DNA of 64,000 nucleotides from an uncultured Lachnospiraceae bacterium. GTDB lineage: Bacteria; Bacillota; Clostridia; Lachnospirales; Lachnospiraceae. This document shows, piece by piece, positions 8,747-17,800 of the stretch. Position 1 is the first letter of the stretch. Each line of letters starts with the position of its first letter. The notes under the pieces are model-generated. The model did not search any database and was not told the DNA's origin. It worked only from the letters and a program-made list of their open reading frames with translations. Location of the stretch: assembly GCA_910584725.1 (NCBI GenBank), contig CAJUBE010000001.1, positions 168,067 to 232,066 on the forward strand, written 5' to 3'. A program made the position numbers and the translations under genes.

Positions 8747-8800
8747 TTATTCACCGTGATAGCAATACTTACCGTAGTAAATTGCGTCCAGCTTTGTCAT
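8747..8800 (-). CDS. Possible 17-residue leader peptide before the RT
   Basis: It reads MTKLDAIYYGKYCYHGE. AAGG lies a few nt upstream of its ATG, and the stop TAA is 2 nt from the RT start, an arrangement that could couple RT translation to the leader. It lies between the template repeat and the RT, where DGR template RNAs usually need structured 3' sequence, so the ORF may be accidental. Confidence 0.3.
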   Translation of the reverse strand: MTKLDAIYYGKYCYHGE

Positions 8801-8853
8801 TTATCCTTGATGGAAAGGACAACGTCTCCTTCTCAGTTGGTTAGACAGAGAAT

Positions 8854-8942
8854 CCGGACGAACCCCGTTAGAGTTCGAAGCGTTGTTGTAGTTCGTATTG
8901 CCATTGCTGTTCACATTGGCGAAATTAGCCGAAGAAACGACG
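8854..8942 (-). repeat. DGR template repeat (TR)
   Basis: This 89-bp noncoding segment lies between avd and the RT. It matches VR1 (10032-10120) over all 89 bp and VR2 (58558-58642) over 85 bp apart from substitutions. Every mismatch, 16 in VR1 and 11 in VR2, falls on a T of the plus strand, which is an A of the minus (coding) strand. If translated it would have ten AAY (Asn) codons, the usual TR design for adenine mutagenesis. The 14-bp left end (CCGGACGAACCCCG on plus) is invariant in all three copies and GC-rich, as expected for the initiation-of-mutagenic-homology (IMH) end. Confidence 0.96.
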
Positions 8943-8946
8943 CGAT

Positions 8947-9438
8947 TTAGACATTGCCCTGTAGGTATGCTTTGATTTTGTTGTCACGCTGACGCCATTT
9001 CTTTATCAAACCGATTTCTCGGTCGATAGCATTAACATATCTGCCATAGGTATTAACATCCACCTCGAAGATTTCCACGATTCGCTGAAGCTCTTTGAGA
9101 ATCTGCTCGCAATTTATAATTGCATTGTTCTGATAGTCCCGCCGCTGTTCATACTCGCGCATAGAAGTAGGATAAGTCGAATTAGCCGCCCTTACGTTGC
9201 TCGTCAATTGGGATGCCAACTGGTCGATTCGATTTTTGAAATTAGTCATCAAATATCGATACTTCGCAAAGTCTTCCGTCTCATCCTTTCCATAGGCATA
9301 ACGGACCCGTACCAGATGGTCTAAATCTTTTACCCCGAAACTTCTCTGCATGAAGTCAAGCAGCATGTCATGTAAATCTATCGAGAAGGTAATGGCCTCA
9401 AATTTGGATTCTTTCCGTTTGCTTGCCAGAACACTCAT
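8947..9438 (-). CDS. avd: Avd-like DGR accessory protein
   Basis: A 163-residue, almost entirely helical protein, rich in charged and Gln/Asn residues (KNRIDQLASQLTSNVR, NCEQILKELQRIVEIFEVD). Size, helical pattern and position directly upstream of the template repeat match Avd, the pentameric four-helix-bundle partner needed by DGR RTs for template-primed cDNA synthesis (family knowledge). The ATG at 9438 overlaps the stop of the preceding small gene (TGATG); a TTG one codon earlier is possible. The stop is 4 nt from the TR. Confidence 0.8.
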   Translation of the reverse strand: MSVLASKRKESKFEAITFSIDLHDMLLDFMQRSFGVKDLDHLVRVRYAYGKDETEDFAKYRYLMTNFKNRIDQLASQLTSNVRAANSTYPTSMREYEQRRDYQNNAIINCEQILKELQRIVEIFEVDVNTYGRYVNAIDREIGLIKKWRQRDNKIKAYLQGNV

Positions 9439-9578
9439 CAATAAGTGGCTCCGGTAATCTCAGCAAACTCTTCCTCGGTAATCCAGCCCTTTACTACGGC
9501 ATTACGAACGCGGGTCAAATCCCACAGCTTTCTGTTGTAGAAACCCTTTACTTTGTCGTAATTCTTGCTATGTTCCAT
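9438..9578 (-). CDS. XkdX-like small tail-module protein
   Basis: A 46-residue protein starting MEHSKNYDKVKGFYNRKLWD and ending TEEEFAEITGATY. The pattern KVKGFYxxxLW...VxNAVVKGWITEEEFxEITG is that of XkdX-type proteins found after tail-fibre genes in Firmicutes phages and PBSX. The start follows AAGGAGAGCACC. Role unknown; probably tail-fibre associated. It overlaps the Avd start by one base. Confidence 0.75.
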   Translation of the reverse strand: MEHSKNYDKVKGFYNRKLWDLTRVRNAVVKGWITEEEFAEITGATY

Positions 9579-9597
9579 GGTGCTCTCCTTTCTTTTC

Positions 9598-9906
9598 TTA
9601 AAGCTCGACGTCGCACATCATAGCGAGATATTCGAGGTCGGACTTGAGCTTTGCCTGTTCCAGTTCTTTCTGCGGAATATCCCGAAGGACAAACCACGAT
9701 TTTTCATCAACAGTCGTCACCTGAACCAAATCCATGTGTTCATGAATTTCTTCATTGGTTCCGTCGTTGATGATGACAGGGGAACACGTTCCGTCGAAGA
9801 TGGAAGCGTCAATAGCCTCCTCGGAAATGAAATTGTTCCCGTTCATGGTAAGGTTGTCAAGGATGGTTCCATCGGCAAGGGTGATTCTATAAGTTTTCTC
9901 ATCCAT
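9598..9906 (-). CDS. Conserved small protein downstream of the DGR target
   Basis: A 102-residue protein starting MDEKTYRITLADGTILDNLT; the start at 9906 follows AAAGGAAG. It is beta-rich at the N-terminus and ends with a short charged helix (KELEQAKLKSDLEYLAMM). Proteins of this kind sit between a tail-fibre gene and XkdX in Clostridia phages. No enzymatic motif. Likely a chaperone or structural partner of the receptor-binding protein. Confidence 0.65.
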   Translation of the reverse strand: MDEKTYRITLADGTILDNLTMNGNNFISEEAIDASIFDGTCSPVIINDGTNEEIHEHMDLVQVTTVDEKSWFVLRDIPQKELEQAKLKSDLEYLAMMCDVEL

Positions 9907-9990
9907 TTTGATTCTTCCTTTCACTTAATTTTTTTTACTGTTATAACACAAGATTCTGTCACCTGAGTACGGTGTTTTCTTTCGGAGCGA

Positions 9991-10007
9991 GGGGGCACGA
10001 GGCCCCC
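9991..10007 (-). promoter_or_regulatory. DGR target hairpin downstream of VR1
   Basis: On the minus strand GGGGGC-CTCGT-GCCCCC forms a perfect 6-bp GC stem. It starts 24 bp beyond the IMH end of VR1 and 4 bp after the stop codon. No T-run follows, so it is not a terminator. In the Bordetella phage DGR a GC hairpin/cruciform just beyond the IMH is required for efficient retrohoming (established). VR2 has a like hairpin at like distance; the TR has none. Confidence 0.75.
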
Positions 10008-10011
10008 AGAT

Positions 10012-10992
10012 TTAGCCAACCAACCCGAAGACCGGACGAACCCCGCGAGAGGCCGAAGCGTTGACGTAGCTCGCAGTGCCACAGCCGTACACACGGGCGA
10101 AATAAGCCGAAGAAACGACGTCTCTCAGCCAATACCAATATCTCCCAGGATTGATGAATCTCGGATACATCTTCATCAACGCCAACTGGGTCTTGTCGAT
10201 GGTGTACCGGTTCGGAACGAAAGAACCGTCTCCGGCCGGGGTAAACACCAGACTCCCGTACATCATGATTTCATTCGGAAGTTCAACCGTAGAATCGTAC
10301 CAGGCACCGGCAGAAGGATAACCGTTGGTTACGGCATTAGTCAGATATTCTCTGTGAGTGAGAATATTGGCAGAACCGAAAGCCGAGTTCACCAAAGTCT
10401 TTGCGTTGGCCAGATTAGCCGTATACATCAGTGAGCCGACATAACCGCCGGTGGTGATATTGGTCTCGTTCATCTTTGCGTTATACAAAGCAGTATCCGG
10501 CATGATTACCAGATGAGGAGTTGTACAGGAAGTGTCGCCAGAATTCAACCAATAGTTGATATCGACGATTCTCCAAATCCTGTCTCCGATGCTCCAATAA
10601 TCCCCGATGAAGAACCCCTTGAATGTACCGGCTCTGATCTGGGCTTTCTGGTCCGTTGTCAAAGCTGTTCCGAGATTCTTTCCACGGAAAATATTCCGGC
10701 GCTGCTCCACAGAGATAACAGCATCCAAAATCCCCCAGAAAGCATCGTTGACCGTAATGCCCTTGTTACCGTCCGCAGCAGAAACCATCAGCTTGTCTGT
10801 CGCAGAAACCGACGAAACCTGGGTGAGCTGCGAGACATCCATCTTGGCAAGATAGTCCTGGGAAGAACTAACCGCCACGAGTGCCGCAAGCAAATCCCTT
10901 GCGAGAATTGTTTTTGTCCCGCCGTCCCCGTCCACAAGCAGAACATTGTTGGCGAGGAGCTGCGTTACCTTTTCGTAATCTGTAATTTTCAT
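10012..10992 (-). CDS. DGR target 1: putative receptor-binding tail protein with variable C-type-lectin-like C-terminus
   Basis: A 326-residue protein. Residues ~1-110 look like a helical/beta attachment region (KVTQLLANNVLLVDGDG, QDYLAKMDVSQLTQVSSVSA). Residues ~140-326 resemble the CLec fold of DGR targets, with GDYWSIGDRIWRIVDINYW and a C-terminus RYWYWLRDVVSSAYFARVYG followed by the invariant GVRPVFGLVG. The last ~30 codons are VR1. By analogy with Mtd of Bordetella phage, the variable residues would form the ligand surface, so this is most likely the host-recognition protein at the tail tip. It is followed by two small partner genes and avd. Confidence 0.9.
   Translation of the reverse strand: MKITDYEKVTQLLANNVLLVDGDGGTKTILARDLLAALVAVSSSQDYLAKMDVSQLTQVSSVSATDKLMVSAADGNKGITVNDAFWGILDAVISVEQRRNIFRGKNLGTALTTDQKAQIRAGTFKGFFIGDYWSIGDRIWRIVDINYWLNSGDTSCTTPHLVIMPDTALYNAKMNETNITTGGYVGSLMYTANLANAKTLVNSAFGSANILTHREYLTNAVTNGYPSAGAWYDSTVELPNEIMMYGSLVFTPAGDGSFVPNRYTIDKTQLALMKMYPRFINPGRYWYWLRDVVSSAYFARVYGCGTASYVNASASRGVRPVFGLVG
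10032..10120 (-). repeat. DGR variable repeat 1 (VR1)
   Basis: An 89-bp copy of the template at the 3' end of the 326-residue gene, differing at 16 positions. All 16 replace a template adenine (coding strand). Several Asn codons of the template become Tyr, Arg, Cys, Thr, Ala, Ser or Val here. The GC-rich end next to the stop codon is unchanged. Confidence 0.96.
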
Positions 10993-11012
10993 TACTTAAT
11001 CCGCCTTTCTTT

Positions 11013-11339
11013 TTAATTTCTAACAAATATAGCCTGACTGAAAATCGGGTTGTTCCCGCCGTCAAGAATTTGTTCGGTTGAATAAGACCGACCGTTCAAG
11101 CCTCTGGAATTGCTGTCTTTTACAGCATCCTCCACAGAGTCTAATACAGAATATAAACCTCTTCTTGCATTATCTCTGAGGTATCCGGATACCTGAAATT
11201 CTTTCGGTATGCCTTCCATAAATTTAGCCAACAGGTCAGAGTAAGTCCGGCTCTCAATCGGATTCTCGTTGTTATCCATAACCGGATTTTTCTCCGCATC
11301 CGTAATTGCTGATAAGAATACAAAGATGTTATCAAACAT
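11013..11339 (-). CDS. Phage baseplate/tail accessory protein
   Basis: A 108-residue protein (MFDNIFVFLSAITDAEKNPV). Its C-terminus (EQILDGGNNPIFSQAIFVRN) echoes the C-terminus of the 502-residue upstream gene (LLDDKGDVIRGKTIFVTK). The start follows AAAGGAGGAGCCT. Probably a small virion component between baseplate and receptor-binding protein. Unrecognised family. Confidence 0.6.
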   Translation of the reverse strand: MFDNIFVFLSAITDAEKNPVMDNNENPIESRTYSDLLAKFMEGIPKEFQVSGYLRDNARRGLYSVLDSVEDAVKDSNSRGLNGRSYSTEQILDGGNNPIFSQAIFVRN

Positions 11340-11350
11340 AGGCTCCTCCT

Positions 11351-12859
11351 TTACTTTGTGACAAATATGGTTTTGCCTCTGATAACATCACCTTTATCAT
11401 CAAGGAGCTGCTCTGTCTGATCCGCATCCGGGTTGTTCACATACAGCCATGTACCGCCATCGGTCAGAATCTGATAAACCGTGAATTCATTAACAAGTCC
11501 ATCAAACGCCTGCTCAATAGCCGCCAGCCGTCGTTTCACATCTTCGAGTTCTTCGCTGACATCGGAACCCTTCTCAACAACGAACGTAACCCGTTTTCCT
11601 TCAATTGGCTTGTTATCGCCGTCCAGAACTGACGAGTCGGAAGAGTCATTAAGACTGTCATAAATCGAGTGTGTGTTTGTAAGCTCATTTTGAAAATCCA
11701 CAAGCTTATTTATCCGCTCATTGAGAATGACAAGCTCGTTGGCAAATGCCGAAACATCCTCTCCATCAATGAGATCCTTAATGGAGTCCCACCAGTCCCG
11801 GAAGTCCTTGTCGATGGAATTCTTCCAATCAGTGAACTCTTTGGTATTGGCATTCACATAATCATAGAACCATCCGCTCCAAAGCGCTTTCCAATTAGCG
11901 TTCGTCTCCTGCATTTCGGTGGTCTGGCTGCTAAAAAACTCCTCCCACTGATGTTCCCAATTCAGATAGGCTTCCTGAATCTCCGTTGTCTGAGCTTCAA
12001 ACCATATCCTCCACTGGTTTTTCCAGAAAGAGCTGTACTCCGTGAAATCATCCGTTACAAGCTTTTTCCAGTATGCCAACTCCCGGCTGCTGTTGTTGAC
12101 GTAATCGTAAAACCACTTTTGCCACATGTCTTTCCAGTAATCAGCGGTATCAGTAATTTCATTCGCATGTGCGTTATAAAACTCCTCCCACTGATGTTCC
12201 CAATTCAGATAGGCTTCCTGAATCTCCGTTGTCTGAGCTTCAAACCATATCCTCCACTGGTTTTTCCAGAAAGAATTTGTAGCCTCCATATCGGCAGTCT
12301 GAGCGCCATAAAACGCTTTCCACTGATCTCCCCACTGCGCCACCAGAGCATCGATTGACATCTTTTCAAGCGGAGCCGTAACAAACGGACACGCCGATGT
12401 ACCGACACAGTTTGTAATGTTCGCCTGCCTGATTGCTGTCACGCTGGCATTCACACGAATATAGGCAAGCGGGTACTGCCAGCGGTCATTCGTCTTTATC
12501 AGCGTCGGATTCTTCGGGCTGGATGCGGGAGTCCCTTTGACAATCTTTATTGAATTTGCCCGCACCGATTCCCTGGCATCGATTTCCAACACAACCGCGT
12601 CAATCCGGTTCAGAATTACTTCCGATAAGGGAAGGGTCAGAGGCAATAGGGCGTCGTTCAATGTCCATGTGTGATTAAACCATGCTCTGCCGATTCCGAC
12701 ATTCACCATCATGCCTTCAGATTCCTTAACCATCATGGCGGTGCCGTAATGCTGCAATACACCGTCCCGGATAATCCCATCAAAAATACTGGACATCTGA
12801 ATTGCATCGTATCTTCGATCACGGTTTTTGGAATTGTAAAATCCATAGGTAACACTCAT
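11351..12859 (-). CDS. Baseplate/tail-fibre protein with Trp-rich repeats
   Basis: A 502-residue protein. Residues 1-165 resemble N-terminal baseplate-anchoring domains (SVTYGFYNSKNRDRRYDAIQ ... RIDAVVLEIDARESVRANSI). Residues ~170-375 hold about nine units with the pattern W-x(2-3)-QW-xx-WF or HQWEEF, two of them identical in DNA. A coiled-coil-like segment (NELVILNERINKLVDFQNEL) and a small C-terminal domain follow. It probably forms an extended trimeric shaft in the baseplate. The start overlaps the Gp37-like stop (TAATG), indicating coupling. Confidence 0.75.
   Translation of the reverse strand: MSVTYGFYNSKNRDRRYDAIQMSSIFDGIIRDGVLQHYGTAMMVKESEGMMVNVGIGRAWFNHTWTLNDALLPLTLPLSEVILNRIDAVVLEIDARESVRANSIKIVKGTPASSPKNPTLIKTNDRWQYPLAYIRVNASVTAIRQANITNCVGTSACPFVTAPLEKMSIDALVAQWGDQWKAFYGAQTADMEATNSFWKNQWRIWFEAQTTEIQEAYLNWEHQWEEFYNAHANEITDTADYWKDMWQKWFYDYVNNSSRELAYWKKLVTDDFTEYSSFWKNQWRIWFEAQTTEIQEAYLNWEHQWEEFFSSQTTEMQETNANWKALWSGWFYDYVNANTKEFTDWKNSIDKDFRDWWDSIKDLIDGEDVSAFANELVILNERINKLVDFQNELTNTHSIYDSLNDSSDSSVLDGDNKPIEGKRVTFVVEKGSDVSEELEDVKRRLAAIEQAFDGLVNEFTVYQILTDGGTWLYVNNPDADQTEQLLDDKGDVIRGKTIFVTK
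11935..12274 (-). repeat. 97-bp exact direct repeat inside the Trp-rich shaft gene
   Basis: Positions 11935-12031 and 12178-12274 are identical over 97 bp at an offset of 243 bp (81 codons), so the frame is kept. Both encode the unit around KNQWRIWFEAQTTEIQ. Identity at synonymous sites implies a recent duplication or gene conversion, or a site where shaft length can change by recombination. Confidence 0.85.
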
Positions 12860-13932
12860 TATTCATCGCCTCCTTCCGTTGTTTTAAATGTTGGATATAC
12901 GGATGCCCCTTCGGAATCTTCAGTCATAACGATTTCGACAATCCGGGCTTTCGTTTCATGCCCATACTCGTTCGCAATCTGAACAACATCACCATTGAAG
13001 AAATCTTCACTGTATTTGAACATAACGGTGGTTTCCACTTGGCCCTCAAACGATGTGACATCCGTATTCTCCGCTAACTTTTCTCTCCCCCTTTGTTGCA
13101 GTAATGCCGTATACTCGGCATCGGTTAAAGTGACATCGTTGCCGACATCCGAAGAAATATCCCTTGCATCGGTAAAAAGCTCCCGGCGACTCAAGCCACT
13201 TCCGCCGCCAACTGTCGTGTATCTTCTTGCAGAACCCTCTCCCTCACCGCCAACCAGTGTAACATTTTTCAACGCTGACTTTGATTCAACATAATTGCTG
13301 TTGATGATGTTTTCGAAATTGGGGGAAAAGACCACATATGGATTTGCAGTCTGATCATAAGACCTGTCAACACCAGCATAGAGCTTGAACACGAATTGCT
13401 TTTTATCGTTCAGTGTAATCTTGAAACCGATATCACGTTCGCTGCAAATCTTGTTTATCACATCGTATAGATTGTCCCCCGTATACTGAGCATCAATTGT
13501 CAACTTTGTAATCGCCGGGTCCGTAGATGCTTCAAAAATAAAATTGCTGATACGACGATTGCTGTCGGAAGGAGAGATGATGTTTTCATTCAGGAGTGTC
13601 TGAATTCCATTTTGAAGATTTCCTCTTATGGTCCGTTGTCCCCAGACAATTCTCCTGTCTAAGATAGATTCCAGCGACCTACCGGTTACGGTGATATGAT
13701 TTCCGTCCTCGGAATCCGAAGTGATTCTTATCTTTTCAATAATCATGCAATGCTCCGATTCCCGATTCTGCAAATAGTAATCCTGCCGTATGTAACTGAG
13801 AATGGTACTCGTCATGGATGTAAAAAGCTCGAAATCGCCATACTCATAATATCGGTCCGTCCAGATAAAGGACTCGTACACATCCACAATGGAGACCGCA
13901 TCCAGATTTGTGTTTAAAACTATCAAATCCAT
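12859..13932 (-). CDS. Siphovirus ReqiPepy6 Gp37-like tail hub protein (Tal N-terminal type)
   Basis: A 357-residue protein. ESFIWTDRYYEYGDFELFT and NHITVTGRSLESILDRRIV match the Gp37-like family, which forms the baseplate hub below the distal tail protein, as in gp27/Tal structures (family knowledge). The C-terminus FKYSEDFFNGDVVQIANEYG fits an OB-type hub domain. It lies directly after Dit, the normal siphophage order. The start at 13932 follows GAGGGGGTA. Confidence 0.85.
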   Translation of the reverse strand: MDLIVLNTNLDAVSIVDVYESFIWTDRYYEYGDFELFTSMTSTILSYIRQDYYLQNRESEHCMIIEKIRITSDSEDGNHITVTGRSLESILDRRIVWGQRTIRGNLQNGIQTLLNENIISPSDSNRRISNFIFEASTDPAITKLTIDAQYTGDNLYDVINKICSERDIGFKITLNDKKQFVFKLYAGVDRSYDQTANPYVVFSPNFENIINSNYVESKSALKNVTLVGGEGEGSARRYTTVGGGSGLSRRELFTDARDISSDVGNDVTLTDAEYTALLQQRGREKLAENTDVTSFEGQVETTVMFKYSEDFFNGDVVQIANEYGHETKARIVEIVMTEDSEGASVYPTFKTTEGGDE

Positions 13933-13934
13933 CG

Positions 13935-14849
13935 CTATACCCCCTCGTAAATAATCCGATTCTCTATCTTGAACTGCAAGTTACTGCTTCCTTCTTCCGC
14001 GGTATACGCAAACACATTGTCGCCTTTCGCAAGCTGAAACCAATCAGCCGCTTTATCCAAACAGTTAAGAATGTTGGTTGTTTTTCCGTTCCGCAGAAGA
14101 GTAATGGACTTTTTCCCTTTGACGGTACAGATAGTGATTTCATCGCCTGCTACAATTCCAGAACCCGTAAAAGCCTTCATCTTATCAGTATCGATACGCA
14201 TGATCTCACGGGTTCCGGTATTGTATATGGTGATGTTGCGGGCTTCGCCGATGGCGTGAATGGTAATTGTCACACCAATCTCGGCATCTCCGCTATACAC
14301 AACCGTCTTTTCCATCTGGTTCTGAATCTCGCCCATTTCCAGCAGACATTCGTACAAGGATTCGTTGCTGAAAGGAAACTCAAACAACGGCTCCACACCA
14401 TAGAAAATCGTGGTGTTAATTCCGTCTTCCCCGGCAGAATAAAAGAAAGGATTCGGACACACAATAGAGACATCCGAACCCTCTTCTTTACTGAATATAT
14501 CCGGTTCATTCGATTCAGTATACCCGTCAATTTCCGCTGAACGGTTATCCGTTTCAATCAGCAGCGTAAGTTTTTTCTTTATCGGAAAATACTTGTACGA
14601 TAACTGACGTACATCCTCAATCGAATCTTTCCAAAGATACTTCAAAGAAATAACTATGTTCCGTTTCTGGAGTCTGGCAGAGTTGAACAAATCTCCGTCA
14701 GTTGTAGCGATTTCGGTTGTATTGATGTTCGCTTTTCCAGACCCCAGACCGGTTACAGAGGTAACCACAAAACCGGATTCCTCCGGCCTCGCAAGTACCA
14801 ACTTAATACTATCGCCAAGATAGTTTGTAACAGTGATTGACTTAATCAC
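13935..14849 (-). CDS. Distal tail protein (Dit)
   Basis: A 304-residue protein. The N-terminal IKSITVTNYLGDSIKLVLA and DGDLFNSARLQKRNIVISL resemble siphophage tail component proteins whose hexamer joins the tail tube to the baseplate. The start is a GTG at 14849 that overlaps the tape-measure stop (GTGA), with GGTGAAAGC just upstream, so translation is coupled to the tape measure. No enzymatic motif. Confidence 0.8.
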   Translation of the reverse strand: MIKSITVTNYLGDSIKLVLARPEESGFVVTSVTGLGSGKANINTTEIATTDGDLFNSARLQKRNIVISLKYLWKDSIEDVRQLSYKYFPIKKKLTLLIETDNRSAEIDGYTESNEPDIFSKEEGSDVSIVCPNPFFYSAGEDGINTTIFYGVEPLFEFPFSNESLYECLLEMGEIQNQMEKTVVYSGDAEIGVTITIHAIGEARNITIYNTGTREIMRIDTDKMKAFTGSGIVAGDEITICTVKGKKSITLLRNGKTTNILNCLDKAADWFQLAKGDNVFAYTAEEGSSNLQFKIENRIIYEGV

Positions 14850-17800
14850 GCTTTCACCATCCTTTCCATCGCCGAGAACTGATTCTTTGTCTGCCGATAA
14901 ATCTCAACTCTCGACAGTGCCTTAGGCGAATAGTTATTTTGTGTAAATGTAAATGTGTTTCCTGCATTTGGAGAATTTTCTCCATTTTGAACATCCGCGG
15001 TCTCCTGTCGATTCATACCCGTACTGATGGATAATGCCTGTGTCCTGCTGAACATCGCATTCAACCTGCTTGTTCCGGCCTCTACGTTCGACAAATCAAG
15101 AACTGGACGAATGGTCGGCTGAGTATCAATGTCGCTGTCAATAAAATCCTTGACCTTGGAGATTGCATTACTAAGTCCCGTTCTCGCGGCTTTCGCCATT
15201 CCAGAACCGGCTTTGTACGCTTTCTCTGTGTAGTCGCCAATCGCATTTACAAACGCCACACCGAAGAAATCGCCAATCCGATAACCCACCTTGGAAGGGG
15301 AGTGTTCATCAAGTTCTTTCTCCGCCGCCCTAGCAGCCGCGGCCGCCATAGCTCTCGCCTTTGCTTCGGCTTTATATGTGTTCTCGCTGATACCTTTAGC
15401 AAACCCATCTACGAGATAGGAACCGGCATCATAGAACTGTCCATAGTAATCCTTAACCCCAGAGATGGCGCCGCCGAGACTGGAAGTAAACGCATTCTTT
15501 GCATCTGCATCTTTGCTCCTTACCCCGGCAATAAATTTCACCATGCATTGTTCTCCAGCGCTTTGGAATTCTGAATACTTATTCTTGATAGCCGTTAAGC
15601 AACCACTAATGATGTTTGTAAATGTATTTCTGGCATCCGTATCCTTCGCTCGAACACCTGCGATAAACTTCACCATTGTCTGTGTCCCAACTGACTGAAA
15701 TTCCGAATATTTGTTCTTAATCGCCGTCAAGCAACCGCTGATGATGTTCGTAAAGGTACTTCGGGCACTGTTATCCTGGGTTTTCACCCCGGCAATAAAT
15801 TTCACCATAAGGGTAGAGCCGGCAGTCTGAAAGTCCCGCTGCTTTGCATTGATAGCTGTAAGAACCGCTTGAACCAGTGTCGTGAATGTTGTTGTCAACA
15901 TTGTTTTCTTGGCATTTGCAGCATTGACGAATGTTGTCAGCATATTAGAAGCCGCTGCCGTTACCTTCGAATTTGCGTTATTAAACGCGTTGATAAAACC
16001 AGTAATTCCAGCTTCTCCAAGCTTTGTCAATGCAGAACCGAAGGATGTCATTCCGCTTGTATCCAATCCGGCCATACCGGTTGCCATATCAACCAGTCTA
16101 TTTGTCTGTGTGATTACACTAGATAACAGACCGGTATCAATACCGCTGATATAGCCATAGTAAGAACTGAAATATGAGCCAAAAGAACTCATGTCCTTAC
16201 CAAAATCGGCAAGCGTTTTATCATCAGAAAACCAGCCGCCTTCTTTTGGCAAACTCTTTTGAAGTTCAACAATGGAAGTCGCAGCGTTTGTAGTTGACGT
16301 TACAATACCTGTGTCAACATTCTTCATGTAGTCGGAGTATTTTGAAAAGTTCTCGCCGAACAGCACTAAGCTCTCGCCAAATGCGCCGATATCGTTGTCT
16401 CCGGTAAACCAGCTTACAACACCGCCAGTATTCGGAAGCGTGTTTGCTAACTCGACCAAAGACTTTCCGGCTGTTGCTGAGTTTGTTATGGCATCTACAT
16501 CTATTCCCGATATTGCGTCGGAGTAAGATTTCATAGCCTTTCCAAACGGAACAAGCTGTTCGCCGAACATATCCATATCATTTTCGCCAGCGAAGAACCC
16601 AACCACTCCGCCACTGTTTGGAACTGTCTTTGCCAACTCTACTAAAGCTTTACCAGCCGTTGCTGAATTGACGATGGCATCAGCATCCAATCCCTTTACA
16701 GCCGTTGAGAAATCCATCATAGCCTCGCCGAACGGAATCAATTGCTCGCCGAACGCCTTCATATCGTTGTCACCGGCAAAGAAACTTACCACGCCTCCTG
16801 TATTCGGAATTGTGGAAGCCATTTCGGTCATTGCTTTTCCTGCAATAGCCGCTTCCGTAACGGCGTTTGCATCAAGTCCTGCTATGGAAGCACCAAACGC
16901 CATCATTGCCTCACCAAAGGGAACAAGCTGCTCGCCAAATTCCTTCATGTCGTTTTCGCCAGTAAAGAAACCAATAACACCACCTGAATTTGGCAGCGTA
17001 GAAGCCATCTCTGCCAGCGTTTTTCCGGCAGTTGCAGCATTTGCCACGAGACCGGCATCCATACCAGCAATCTCTATCGAAAAGTCCTTCATCGCCTTTC
17101 CGAACGGAACAAGCTCTTCTGCAAACCCGGATAACGATGATCCGCCAGTCAACCAGGATGTCAAACCCTGTAAAATATCAGCCGCTGTCAGAATGAGAAT
17201 TGTCTCAGCAAGCGCTTTCACTCCATCCATCATAGAAGGCTCTATTTTAGACGCGCCCTCAATAAACGGCTGAATATTCGTCATAAATGCTGACAAATCC
17301 GCTCCGATTTGTGGGAACTGACTGGACACGCCGCTCATAAATCCACCGACAATACCGCCAATAAATTGACCGATTGCGGTACCAATGCCTTCCAGCAATT
17401 TTCCGCCTTCGCCAATCAGCCAGGACAATCCAGGAATCTGTGCCAATGCACCGATAGCCGCCAGCACAAGCGCCAGCTCTGCGATAACAACACCCATTCC
17501 CAACACACCAGCCATTGCGCCCGGAACTAAAGAGGCAACCGCGCTTAACGCCAACATAATTGCTGAAAGCAGACCGATGCCAGCAATGCCTTTCACCAGT
17601 GTATCCACGTCGATACCTCTAAGCGCGTCAACAATACCAGAGAAGAATGCCATAAGAACATCTATGGCAACCTTGATAAGCTCCGGCAGATTTTTTGCGA
17701 TCCCCTCCAGCACTTTAATCAGGAACTGGAAGATAGAATCAACGATTGAGGGTGTGTATTTCACAAGCGCTTCTAACACTGCGGCGATTAACGCAAGTGC

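Noticed and set aside
8756..8950. Plus-strand frame over the template repeat, similar to one over VR2 (58307-59137)
   Set aside because: The similarity is only the antisense of the TR/VR copies. All functional parts are on the minus strand.
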